A stretch of DNA of 64,000 bases from NCEH01 sp002257205 (GTDB lineage Bacteria > Pseudomonadota > Alphaproteobacteria > Rhizobiales > Xanthobacteraceae): the NCBI RefSeq assembly GCF_043195105.1, contig NZ_JBAFWO010000002.1; one strand, written 5' to 3'. Below, piece after piece: positions 17,247-25,795 of this stretch. The notes under the pieces are model-generated. The model did no database searches. It saw only the letters and a list, made by a program, of their open reading frames with translations, and was not told the origin of the DNA. The position numbers and the translations under genes are program-made. Positions within the stretch are counted from its first letter, which is position 1. Every line of letters starts with the position of its first letter.

Positions 17247-19172
17247 ATGTATCAGGCGATCGTCTTTCTTCCCCTCATCGGCTTTCTGATTGCCGGGCTA
17301 TTCGGCCGCGTCATCGGCGCGCGCCCGGCGGAAATCATCACCACCGCGTTTCTGTTCATCTCCTGCGCGCTCGCCTGGGTCGCCTTCTTCCAGGTGGGCT
17401 TCGGCGGACACGACGCGCATGTGCAGGTGATGCGCTGGATCCATGTGGGCGACCTCAAGATCGACTGGGCGTTCCGCATCGACACCATGACGGCGATCAT
17501 GCTGATCGTCGTGACCACGGTCTCCTCGCTGGTTCACCTCTATTCCATCGGCTACATGCACGAGGATCCGAGCCGCCAGCGCTTCTTCGCCTATCTCTCC
17601 TTGTTCACCTTCGCCATGCTGATGCTGGTGACGGCGGACAATCTGGTCCAGCTGTTCTTCGGCTGGGAGGGCGTGGGCCTTGCCTCCTACCTGCTGATCG
17701 GCTTCTGGTATGAGAAGCCCTCGGCGAACGCGGCGGCGATGAAGGCCTTCGTGGTGAACCGTGTCGGCGACTTCGGCTTCATGCTCGGCATCTTCGCCGT
17801 GTTCGTGATGACCGGTTCCGTCACGTTCGACGCGGTCTTCGCCCAGGCGCCTTCGCTGGTCGGCAAGAGCATCAATTTCCTCGGCCATGCTTGGGATGCA
17901 CCGACTGTGATCGCCCTGTTGCTGTTTGTCGGCGCAATGGGTAAGTCGGCCCAGTTCCTGCTTCACACTTGGCTGCCGGACGCGATGGAGGGCCCGACCC
18001 CGGTGTCCGCCCTCATCCATGCCGCGACCATGGTGACGGCCGGGGTGTTCATGGTGGCGCGCATGTCGCCAATCTTCGAGCTCTCGCACACCGCACTGAG
18101 CGTGGTGATGCTGGTGGGCGCCACGACCGCGATGTTCGCGGCCACGGTGGCCCTGGTGCAGAACGACATCAAGAAGGTGATCGCCTATTCCACCTGTTCC
18201 CAGCTCGGCTACATGTTCGTGGCCATGGGGGCGGGGGCCTATTCGATCGGCATCTTCCACCTTTTCACCCATGCCTGCTTCAAGGCGCTGCTGTTCCTCT
18301 GCGCCGGCTCGGTCATCAATGCGATGCACCACGAGCAGGACATGCGCCACATGGGTGGGCTCTATAAGAAGATCCCCTTCACCTATGCAATGATGCTGAT
18401 CGGGACGCTGGCGATCACGGGCTTTCCCTTCTTCGCGGGCTATTATTCCAAGGACGCGATCATCGAGGCCGCCTGGGCCAGCGATAACAGCTTCGCGCTC
18501 TACGGCTGGGTGATGACCGTGGCCGCCGCCGCGCTCACCTCCTTCTATTCCTGGCGCCTCGTGTTCATGACCTTCCACGGTCATCCCCACGACCATCATC
18601 ATTACGAAAATGCACATGAATCGCCGCTGGCGATGACCATTCCGCTCGGCGTCCTCGCCGTCGGCTCGGTGTTTGCCGGTATGGTGTTCTACGGCGACTT
18701 CGTCGGCCACCACGTGCAGGACTTCTTCCGCCAATCCATCTTTATGGGGGCGGAAAATCACATTCTGCACGAGATGCACGATATCCCCGGCTGGGCGGCC
18801 TATGCGCCCACGGTCATGATGGCGCTGGGCTTCCTCGTCGCCTATTGGTTCTATGTGCTCGATCCGTCGGTGCCGGTGGCGCTCGCCCGCAGCCAGGACG
18901 CGCTGTACCAGTTCCTGCTGAATAAGTGGTACTTCGACGAGATCTACAATTTCATCATCATCCGCCCCGTCCTGTGGATCGGCCGCGTGCTCTGGAAACA
19001 GGGTGACGGCCGGATCATCGACGGTATGGGGCCGGACGGGATTTCCGCCCGCGTGCTGGACGTGACCGCCTCGGTCGTGCGTCTGCAAAGCGGCTATCTC
19101 TATCACTATGCCTTCGTGATGCTGATCGGCGTCGCCGCCTTCATCACCTGGTTCATGTTCGCCGGAGTGTGA
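17247..19172 (+). CDS. nuoL: NADH-quinone oxidoreductase subunit L
   Basis: A 641-residue antiporter-like proton-pumping subunit (ND5 homologue) at the far end of the membrane arm. Conserved features include 'LFFGWEGVGLASYLLIGFWY' (with the key Glu), 'LLHTWLPDAMEGPTPVSALIHAATMV', the lysine helix 'NDIKKVIAYSTCSQLGYM' and a long C-terminal lateral-helix region (each quoted motif is separate). A His-rich loop 'HGHPHDHHHYENAH' lies between late helices. Confidence 0.96.
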   Translation: MYQAIVFLPLIGFLIAGLFGRVIGARPAEIITTAFLFISCALAWVAFFQVGFGGHDAHVQVMRWIHVGDLKIDWAFRIDTMTAIMLIVVTTVSSLVHLYSIGYMHEDPSRQRFFAYLSLFTFAMLMLVTADNLVQLFFGWEGVGLASYLLIGFWYEKPSANAAAMKAFVVNRVGDFGFMLGIFAVFVMTGSVTFDAVFAQAPSLVGKSINFLGHAWDAPTVIALLLFVGAMGKSAQFLLHTWLPDAMEGPTPVSALIHAATMVTAGVFMVARMSPIFELSHTALSVVMLVGATTAMFAATVALVQNDIKKVIAYSTCSQLGYMFVAMGAGAYSIGIFHLFTHACFKALLFLCAGSVINAMHHEQDMRHMGGLYKKIPFTYAMMLIGTLAITGFPFFAGYYSKDAIIEAAWASDNSFALYGWVMTVAAAALTSFYSWRLVFMTFHGHPHDHHHYENAHESPLAMTIPLGVLAVGSVFAGMVFYGDFVGHHVQDFFRQSIFMGAENHILHEMHDIPGWAAYAPTVMMALGFLVAYWFYVLDPSVPVALARSQDALYQFLLNKWYFDEIYNFIIIRPVLWIGRVLWKQGDGRIIDGMGPDGISARVLDVTASVVRLQSGYLYHYAFVMLIGVAAFITWFMFAGV

Positions 19173-19174
19173 CG

Positions 19175-20689
19175 ATGACCACATGGCCCATCCTCTCCGT
19201 CGTCACGTTCCTGCCTTTGGTGGGGGCATTGTTCATCCTGGTGGTCCGGGGTGACGACTTGGTGTCCGCTCGCAACGCCCGCTGGGTGGCGCTGTGGACG
19301 ACGCTCGTCACCTTCATTGTGTCCCTGCTGCTGCTGCCGGGCTTCGACTCCAAGGCGGCGGGCTTCCAGTTTGTCGAGAAGCATCCGTGGCTGGGCGATA
19401 TCGCCGCCTATCACATGGGCGTGGACGGCATTTCCCTGCCGCTGGTCATCCTCACCACTTTCCTCATGCCGTTCTGCATCCTGGCAAGCTGGGAGAGCGT
19501 GAAGAAGCGGGTGAAGGAATATATGATCGCGTTCTTGGTGCTTGAGACCTTGATGGTCGGCACCTTCTGCGCGCTCGATCTGGTTCTATTCTACTTCTAC
19601 TTCGAAGCTTCGCTGATCCCGATGTTCCTCATCATCGGCATCTGGGGTGGCCCGCGCCGTATTTACGCGAGCTTCAAGTTTTTCCTCTACACGCTGGCGG
19701 GTTCGGTGCTGCTGATGCTCGCCATCATGGCGATCTATTGGCAGGCGGGCACCACCGACGTGCCGACGCTCATGACCCACGGCTTCCCGGTGGGGATGCA
19801 GACATGGCTCTGGTTGGCCTTCTTCGCCTCGTTCGCAGTGAAGATGCCCATGTGGCCGGTGCACACCTGGCTGCCCGATGCGCATGTGGAAGCGCCCACG
19901 GCCGGCTCGGTGATCCTGGCGGGCGTGCTGCTGAAGATGGGTGGCTACGGCTTCATCCGCTATTCGCTGCCGATGTTCCCGGATGCCTCGCATCTGTTCG
20001 CGCCCCTTGTGTTCACGCTGTCGGTGGTGGCGATCATCTACACCTCGCTGGTGGCGCTGGTGCAGACTGACATCAAGAAGCTGATCGCCTATTCGTCCAT
20101 CGCGCACATGGGCTTCGTCACCATGGGCCTGTTCGCGATGAACGAGCAGGGGCTCCAGGGCGCCATGTTCCTCATGATCTCGCACGGCTTCGTCTCGGGC
20201 GCGCTGTTCCTCTGCGTTGGCGTCATTTACGACCGCATGCATACCCGCGACATCTCCGCTTATGGCGGGCTGGTGAAGCGCATGCCGCTTTATGCGACCG
20301 CCTTCATGATCTTCACCATGGCCAATGTGGGCCTGCCCGGCACTTCCGGCTTCGTCGGCGAGTTCCTCACCATGCTGGCGGCGTTCGAGCGCAACAGCTG
20401 GATCGCCTTCTTCGCGGCGACGGGTGTGATCTTCTCGGCCGCCTATGCCCTGTGGCTCTACTGGCGCGTGATCTTCGGGCCGCTTGAAAAAGACAATCTC
20501 AAGGGCATCCTCGATCTTGGCCCGCGCGAGATTGTGATCCTCGTTCCGCTCGTGGTGATCACCATTCTGTTCGGCTTCTGGCCGGCGCCGATCCTGGACA
20601 TGACGTCCACGGCGGTGAATGCGGTGGTTGCGCGTACCGATACTGTCGCGTCGGCGGTGAAAACCGCCACGCTGATGTTCAGCTTCTGA
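19175..20689 (+). CDS. nuoM: NADH-quinone oxidoreductase subunit M
   Basis: A 504-residue antiporter-like subunit (ND4 homologue). The key residues are visible: Glu in 'FYFEASLIPMFLIIGIWG', 'HTWLPDAHVEAPTAGSVILA', and the lysine in 'TDIKKLIAYSSIAHMGFV'. I chose the ATG at 19175, with GGAG seven bases upstream; a GTG two codons earlier (19169) overlaps the nuoL stop and is also possible. Confidence 0.96.
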   Translation: MTTWPILSVVTFLPLVGALFILVVRGDDLVSARNARWVALWTTLVTFIVSLLLLPGFDSKAAGFQFVEKHPWLGDIAAYHMGVDGISLPLVILTTFLMPFCILASWESVKKRVKEYMIAFLVLETLMVGTFCALDLVLFYFYFEASLIPMFLIIGIWGGPRRIYASFKFFLYTLAGSVLLMLAIMAIYWQAGTTDVPTLMTHGFPVGMQTWLWLAFFASFAVKMPMWPVHTWLPDAHVEAPTAGSVILAGVLLKMGGYGFIRYSLPMFPDASHLFAPLVFTLSVVAIIYTSLVALVQTDIKKLIAYSSIAHMGFVTMGLFAMNEQGLQGAMFLMISHGFVSGALFLCVGVIYDRMHTRDISAYGGLVKRMPLYATAFMIFTMANVGLPGTSGFVGEFLTMLAAFERNSWIAFFAATGVIFSAAYALWLYWRVIFGPLEKDNLKGILDLGPREIVILVPLVVITILFGFWPAPILDMTSTAVNAVVARTDTVASAVKTATLMFSF

Positions 20690-20703
20690 CCCGAGGTCGC
20701 CCG

Positions 20704-22131
20704 ATGTCGTCCCTGCCTCCGCTCGGCGCCGTTCTTCCCGAAGTCACGCTCGCCGTTTCGGCGATCGTGCTGCTGCTGGTCGGTGCGATCCGCGGCGAAG
20801 CGGCCGCCAATCTGGTGAACGGCCTCGCCATCGCGGTGCTCGCCGCCGCCGGCATCCTCGTGCTGGTGGCGCCGCACACTACCCTCTCGGCGTTCGGCGG
20901 CAGCCTCGTGATCGACGATTTCAGCCGCTTCATGAAGGCGCTCGCGATCCTCGGCGCCCTTGTGTCACTGATTTTGTCGGTGCATTGGCTGAACCGCGAG
21001 CGGCAAAGCAAGTTCGAATATCCGGTGCTCATCCTCATCGCCACGCTCGGCATGTGCATGCTGGTCTCGGCGGGCGATCTGATCGCGCTGTATCTCGGCC
21101 TCGAACTGATGAGCCTCTCGCTCTATGTGGTGGCCGCGTACAATCGGGACTCGATACGGTCCACCGAGGCGGGCCTGAAGTATTTCGTTCTCGGCGCCCT
21201 GTCGTCCGGCATGCTGCTCTACGGCGCCTCGCTGATCTATGGCTTCACCGATTCGGTGAATTTCGGTGCCATCGCCGCGGCTGCCACGACGCCGACCATC
21301 GGGCTGGTGTTCGGCATTGTGTTCCTGTTCGCCGGCCTGTGCTTCAAGGTCTCGGCCGTGCCGTTCCACATGTGGACGCCGGACGTTTACGAAGGCGCGC
21401 CGACGCCGGTCACGACCTTCTTCGCCACCGCCCCGAAGGTGGCGGCCATGGCCGTGTTCCTGCGCGTTGCCACCGAAGCCTTCCCGCACATCACCCATTC
21501 CTGGCAGCAGATCATCGCCTTCGTCTCCATCGCCTCGATGGTGCTCGGCGCGTTCGCCGCCATCGGCCAGCGCAACATCAAGCGCCTGCTGGCTTATTCC
21601 TCCATCGGCCACATGGGCTTTGCCTTGGTGGGCCTCGCGGCCGCGACCCCGCAGGGCATTCGCGGTGTGCTGATCTATATGGCGATCTATGTTGCCATGA
21701 CCCTGGGCAGCTTTGCCTGCGTGCTCGCCATGCGCCGCAACGGCAATGCGGTCGAGAATGTGGACGAGTTGGCCGGGCTCGCGCGGACCAATCCGATGAT
21801 GGCGCTGCTGTTGGGCGGGCTGATGTTCTCGCTCGCCGGCATTCCGCCGCTGGCCGGGTTCCTGGCGAAATATTACGTATTCCTGGCGGCTATCGAGGCG
21901 GGCCTCTATGGCCTCGCGGTGATCGGCGTACTCGCCTCGGTGGTAGGTGCCTATTATTACCTCCGGGTGGTCAAGATCATGTATTTTGACGAGCCGGCGG
22001 AAGCCTTCGACCCCATGCCCGGTGAACTGAAGGCGGTGCTGGGGCTTTCCGGTCTGTTCACCATCTTCTATTTCGTTTATCCCTCGCCGCTGATCAACGC
22101 GGCCGGTGTGGCCGCCCGGGCACTTTTCTGA
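20704..22131 (+). CDS. nuoN: NADH-quinone oxidoreductase subunit N
   Basis: A 475-residue antiporter-like subunit (ND2 homologue) and last of the fourteen nuo genes. It contains 'YLGLELMSLSLYVVAAY' with the conserved Glu, 'FHMWTPDVYEGAPTPVTTF', and 'RNIKRLLAYSSIGHMGFALVG'. The ATG follows GAGG. birA starts only 3 bases after its stop, so the transcript probably continues. Confidence 0.95.
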   Translation: MSSLPPLGAVLPEVTLAVSAIVLLLVGAIRGEAAANLVNGLAIAVLAAAGILVLVAPHTTLSAFGGSLVIDDFSRFMKALAILGALVSLILSVHWLNRERQSKFEYPVLILIATLGMCMLVSAGDLIALYLGLELMSLSLYVVAAYNRDSIRSTEAGLKYFVLGALSSGMLLYGASLIYGFTDSVNFGAIAAAATTPTIGLVFGIVFLFAGLCFKVSAVPFHMWTPDVYEGAPTPVTTFFATAPKVAAMAVFLRVATEAFPHITHSWQQIIAFVSIASMVLGAFAAIGQRNIKRLLAYSSIGHMGFALVGLAAATPQGIRGVLIYMAIYVAMTLGSFACVLAMRRNGNAVENVDELAGLARTNPMMALLLGGLMFSLAGIPPLAGFLAKYYVFLAAIEAGLYGLAVIGVLASVVGAYYYLRVVKIMYFDEPAEAFDPMPGELKAVLGLSGLFTIFYFVYPSPLINAAGVAARALF

Positions 22132-22134
22132 ACT

Positions 22135-22902
22135 ATGGCGGCGCAGCGTTTCCAAAGCTCCACGATTCCCATCGTCCGATTCACGGAGATCGGCTCCACC
22201 AACGCGGAAGGTCTCGCGCGGCTCGGCCGTGGCGAGGCCATGCCGGTTTGGTTGGTGGCCGACATTCAGAGCGCGGGGCGCGGGCGGCGCGGGCGGCCCT
22301 GGACGAGCGAACTCGGCAATCTGTTTGCGACCCTGGTTCTGCCGAATCCGGCGCCGGTGGCGCATGTGGCTCAGCTTTGCTTCGTTGCCGGCCTGGCGCT
22401 GCGCGATGCCGTGCTGGCTGCCGCGCCATTGCTGACGACCGAAGGGCTCAAGCTGAAATGGCCCAATGACCTCATCCTGGACGGCGGCAAGCTTGCCGGC
22501 ATCCTGGTGGAAGGCGGCACCGACGCGGCGGGGCGCCCGGCGGCGGTCATCGGGTTCGGCGTCAACTGCCTTCACCACCCCGAAGACCTGCCGTATCGCG
22601 CCACCAGCCTGGAAGCGGTGGGTGCGCCCACCGCGCCTGATCGCGTGCTGGAAGCCCTGGATCGGGCCATGGCGGTGCGCCTCAACCAATGGAATGGCGG
22701 CAACGGCTTTCCCTCGGTCCGCACCGACTGGATGCGCCATGCCCTCGCCATCGGCGATACGGTGAGCGTGCGCATCGGCGAGCGGGAAGTGACGGGACGT
22801 TTCGAGAGCATCGATGCCCGCGGCGCCATGATGTTGCGGCGGCGGGACGGAATTGCAGAGATCATCACCGCCGGCGATGTCTCCCTGCCGAAGGCGGAAT
22901 GA
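22135..22902 (+). CDS. birA: Biotin--[acetyl-CoA-carboxylase] ligase (BirA, no DNA-binding domain)
   Basis: A 255-residue biotin protein ligase that activates biotin to biotinyl-AMP and attaches it to carboxylase carrier proteins. The signature 'GRGRRGRPW' binds biotinyl-AMP, and 'KLKWPNDLIL', 'KLAGILVEG' and 'GFGVNC' complete the catalytic domain. The protein begins directly with this domain, so it lacks the helix-turn-helix repressor part of E. coli BirA (class I enzyme). No ribosome site is visible, so translation is probably coupled to nuoN. Confidence 0.92.
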   Translation: MAAQRFQSSTIPIVRFTEIGSTNAEGLARLGRGEAMPVWLVADIQSAGRGRRGRPWTSELGNLFATLVLPNPAPVAHVAQLCFVAGLALRDAVLAAAPLLTTEGLKLKWPNDLILDGGKLAGILVEGGTDAAGRPAAVIGFGVNCLHHPEDLPYRATSLEAVGAPTAPDRVLEALDRAMAVRLNQWNGGNGFPSVRTDWMRHALAIGDTVSVRIGEREVTGRFESIDARGAMMLRRRDGIAEIITAGDVSLPKAE

Positions 22903-22910
22903 TAGGTCAC

Positions 22911-24578
22911 ATGGCGGAACAGAACGAGCTGGTCTTCGCACCCCTGGGCGGGGTGGGCGAGATCGGCATGAATCTTGGTCTTTACGGTTTCGGTCCGCGT
23001 CGCGCCCGCAAATGGCTGATGATGGACCTCGGCATGAGCTTCGCGGGGGACGAGGCGCCGGGCGTGGATCTGGTGTTGCCCGATATTCGCTTCCTGGAAA
23101 AGGAAAAGGCGAACATCGTCGGTCTCATCCTCACGCATGGCCATGAGGACCATGTCGGCGCGGTGATCGACCTGTGGCCACGCCTCAAATGCCCGATCTA
23201 CACCACGGCCTTCACCGCCGGCCTGCTGGAGGCCAAGCGCTGGGGCGAACCGGGCGCACCGAACATTCCGGTCAATGTGGTGCGGGCGGGCGCGCGGATT
23301 TCCATCGGCCCGTTCGAGGTGGAATTCATTCCCGTCGCCCATTCGATTCCCGATAGCCACGCGGTGGCGATCCGCACGTCGCTCGGGCTGGTTCTGCATA
23401 CGGGCGACTGGAAGCTGGATCCGACCCCGGTGGTCGGCTCGGTCACGGATGTCGCTCGGCTGAGTGCGCTGGGCGATGAGGGCGTGCGCGCCATCATCTG
23501 CGATTCGACGAACGCCATCCGCGACGGTGTTTCCCCTTCGGAGGCCGATGTCGGGGCGACGCTCAAGGAAATCGTTGCGGCCGCCAAGCACCGCATCTGC
23601 TTCACCACATTCTCGTCCAACGTGGCGCGCGTGCGCTCCATCGCCGAGGCGGCGCTGGCGGCTGATCGCGAAGTGGTGGTCGTGGGGCGCGCGATGGAAC
23701 GGGTGATCGGGGTTGCCCGCGAGCACGGCATGCTGGACGGCATTCCGCCATTTCGCGGCGCCGACGCCTACGGCTATTTGCCGCGCGACAAGGTCGTGGC
23801 CCTTCTCACCGGCTCGCAGGGCGAGCCGCGGGCGGCCTTGAGCCGGATCGCCACGGACGATCATCCCGAGATCGCGCTATCCAAGGGCGATCTGGTGGTC
23901 TTTTCCTCCCGCACTATTCCGGGCAATGAGAAGGTGGTGAACACCGTCATCAACGGCCTGGTGAAGCGCGGCGTGCGGGTGATGACCGATCGCGACGCCC
24001 TGGTTCACGTCTCCGGCCATCCGCGCCGGGGGGAGCTGGAGCAGATGTACGGCTGGGTGCGCCCGCAGGTCTCCATACCCGTGCATGGCGAGCCCCTGCA
24101 TCTGGCCGAGCATGCCGCCCTCGCGCGTCGCCTGGGCGTGCCGGAAGTGGTGAATTGCTACGATGGCAATGTCATTCGTCTTGCGCCGGGTCCGGCCGAG
24201 CGCGTGGACGATATTCCCTTCGGCCGTCTTTATAAGGATGGGCGCTTGCTGGTGGCCGATACCGCCCAGACCATCCCGGAGCGCCGGCGCCTCGGTTTCG
24301 TGGGCGTGGTCTCGGTGGCTCTGGCGGTCGACCAGAAGGGCGCCCTCGTTGGGGAGCCCGCGCTGGAACTGACCGGCATTCCCGAGCGCGGGGAGGGCGG
24401 CATCGACATGCTCGATCACGTGTTCGACACGGTGGTCGCCACCATGAACGGCCTGCCACGGGCCCGCCGCCGTGATCCCGATGCCCTTGCCGAGACCATT
24501 GAACGCGCGGTGCGATCTGCGGTGAATGGCCTGTGGGGCAAAAAGCCGGTTTGCCACGTGCATATTCTCGAAGTTTGA
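22911..24578 (+). CDS. rnj: Ribonuclease J
   Basis: A 555-residue metallo-beta-lactamase/beta-CASP ribonuclease with 5'-3' exonuclease and endonuclease activity in RNA maturation and decay. The metal site is 'LTHGHEDHVGA', followed by 'IPVAHSIPDSHAV', 'LHTGDWKLDPTP', 'GSQGEPRAALSRIA' and 'VHVSGHPRRGEL'. The start at 22911 fits family N-termini; an in-frame ATG at 22899 overlaps the birA stop and would add four residues. The link to nuoN-birA recurs in related genomes as far as I recall. Confidence 0.93.
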   Translation: MAEQNELVFAPLGGVGEIGMNLGLYGFGPRRARKWLMMDLGMSFAGDEAPGVDLVLPDIRFLEKEKANIVGLILTHGHEDHVGAVIDLWPRLKCPIYTTAFTAGLLEAKRWGEPGAPNIPVNVVRAGARISIGPFEVEFIPVAHSIPDSHAVAIRTSLGLVLHTGDWKLDPTPVVGSVTDVARLSALGDEGVRAIICDSTNAIRDGVSPSEADVGATLKEIVAAAKHRICFTTFSSNVARVRSIAEAALAADREVVVVGRAMERVIGVAREHGMLDGIPPFRGADAYGYLPRDKVVALLTGSQGEPRAALSRIATDDHPEIALSKGDLVVFSSRTIPGNEKVVNTVINGLVKRGVRVMTDRDALVHVSGHPRRGELEQMYGWVRPQVSIPVHGEPLHLAEHAALARRLGVPEVVNCYDGNVIRLAPGPAERVDDIPFGRLYKDGRLLVADTAQTIPERRRLGFVGVVSVALAVDQKGALVGEPALELTGIPERGEGGIDMLDHVFDTVVATMNGLPRARRRDPDALAETIERAVRSAVNGLWGKKPVCHVHILEV

Positions 24579-24635
24579 TAGGGCCTGCGGCGTGTCAGGC
24601 GGGTCCGCGGCTCAACGGTGCTTCAGGAGGGGTTC

Positions 24636-25040
24636 ATGATCGGCCGGCTCAATCATGTGGCCATTGCGGTGCGCGACATTGCGGCGGCCTCCGCCCTCTA
24701 TCGCGACACGCTCGGGGCGGATGTCTCCGAGATCGTGCCGCAGCACGAGCATGGCGTGAGCACGGTTTTCATCAACCTGCCCAACACCAAGATCGAACTG
24801 CTGGAGCCGCTCGGCGCGGATTCGCCAATTTTGAAGTTCCTGGAGCGCAACCCGGACGGTGGCATCCACCACATCTGCTACGAGGTCGAGGACATCCTCG
24901 CGGCACGCGAGCAGCTGAAGGCGACGGGTGCGCGGGTGCTCGGCACCGGGGAGCCGAGAATCGGCGCCCACGGCAAGCCGGTATTGTTCCTGCACCCCAA
25001 GGATTTCAACGGGACGCTGGTGGAGCTGGAACAGGCGTGA
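24636..25040 (+). CDS. mce: Methylmalonyl-CoA epimerase-like VOC protein
   Basis: A 134-residue single VOC (glyoxalase-fold) protein. It matches methylmalonyl-CoA epimerase: N-terminal 'LNHVAIAVRD' with a metal-ligand His, 'IELLEPLG', 'GIHHICYEVEDI' with the second His, and the C-terminal 'LVELEQA' with the metal-ligand Glu. The enzyme interconverts the R and S epimers of methylmalonyl-CoA in propionyl-CoA use. The start at 24636 follows GGAGG; a TTG-like longer start at 24618 lacks support. It lies 57 bases after rnj. Confidence 0.88.
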   Translation: MIGRLNHVAIAVRDIAAASALYRDTLGADVSEIVPQHEHGVSTVFINLPNTKIELLEPLGADSPILKFLERNPDGGIHHICYEVEDILAAREQLKATGARVLGTGEPRIGAHGKPVLFLHPKDFNGTLVELEQA

Positions 25041-25053
25041 GGACGCGAAGCGC

Positions 25054-25326
25054 GTGAAGATCGGATCGGTACTCGCCATCTATTTCATCGTGTGGTGGAC
25101 GGTGCTGTTCGCCATACTTCCGTTCGGCGTGCGCTCGCAGGCGGAAGCGGGTGACGTGGATCCCGGCACCGATCCCGGTGCGCCGACGCGGCCTTTCCTG
25201 ATGCGCAAGGTGGCGGCCACCACACTTGTGGCGGCCATCGTCACGTTCGGGCTGTTCTATATCGTGATGAACGGCATCCTCACGCTGGAGGATTTCCCCA
25301 TGCCGTTCAGCACCAGCGACGAGTGA
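25054..25326 (+). CDS. DUF1467 family small membrane protein
   Basis: A 90-residue protein with two membrane helices: 'IGSVLAIYFIVWWTVLFAILPFGV' region at about residues 3-25 and 'AATTLVAAIVTFGLFYIVMNG' region at about 55-75 (described, not exact limits). The 'WWTVLFAILPFGVRSQ' and 'DPGAP' motifs are typical of DUF1467, an alphaproteobacterial family of unknown function often next to mce. It uses a GTG start 13 bases after mce and is the last gene before the terminator at 25418. Confidence 0.85.
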   Translation: MKIGSVLAIYFIVWWTVLFAILPFGVRSQAEAGDVDPGTDPGAPTRPFLMRKVAATTLVAAIVTFGLFYIVMNGILTLEDFPMPFSTSDE

Positions 25327-25417
25327 AGGGCCGGGCGCCGGCAGATTCGCGCGGTGCCGGGAGATTCGGGGAAGCCGATCTTCGGGAAAGTGGCGCCGGC
25401 CCTGCGGATGAAAAAAG

Positions 25418-25445
25418 AAAGGCGAGACCGAGGTCTCGCCTTTTT
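25418..25445. terminator. Intrinsic terminator ending the nuo-birA-rnj-mce block
   Basis: A 9-bp GC-rich stem (25421-25429 with 25432-25440) is extended by AAA/TTT pairs and followed by TTTTT. The left side is an A-rich run, so it may also stop minus-strand transcription. It defines the end of the roughly 18.6-kb co-directional block. Confidence 0.85.
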
Positions 25446-25461
25446 CACGTTTTAATGCACC

Positions 25462-25650
25462 TTATTCTGGTTCGCCGCGGGTGCAGCCGCTCGATCCTTC
25501 AGTGCTGCCGTTCCCGAATTGCGCGCGCCATCTTTGACGGTCGTCGGTCGGCTTGTTGTTGATGATCCTCCCGAGACCCGGACCCTCCCCATCGCGCCGC
25601 TTGGGCGCAATGGCGGTCCCCTTTCTTTTGGCGTGCTCAAAGTAGAACAA
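25462..25650 (-). CDS. Uncertain small gene in the 469-base gap before proS
   Basis: This stretch between DUF1467 and proS holds no recognised gene. On the minus strand a 62-codon frame starts with TTG, preceded by AAGGCG at workable spacing, has a mostly G/C third base, and ends shortly before the bidirectional terminator. The product is basic and Gly/Arg/Asn-rich, with no family recognised. A second overlapping minus-strand frame (25452-25640) is also open, so coding here is doubtful. The rest of the gap presumably includes the proS promoter. Confidence 0.25.
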   Translation of the reverse strand: MFYFEHAKRKGTAIAPKRRDGEGPGLGRIINNKPTDDRQRWRAQFGNGSTEGSSGCTRGEPE

Positions 25651-25795
25651 GATTTACGCCTTTGTCATCCTTGCGCCGCAATAGATCATTTGTTGCGTCG
25701 CAGCACGGATGTGGGCGGGGCGGGCTTGTATTTTGCCAACCGTTCCGCTTTCTCTCCGCCACGCTTTTGAAACGTCCAGCCGCAGAGTTATCCAG

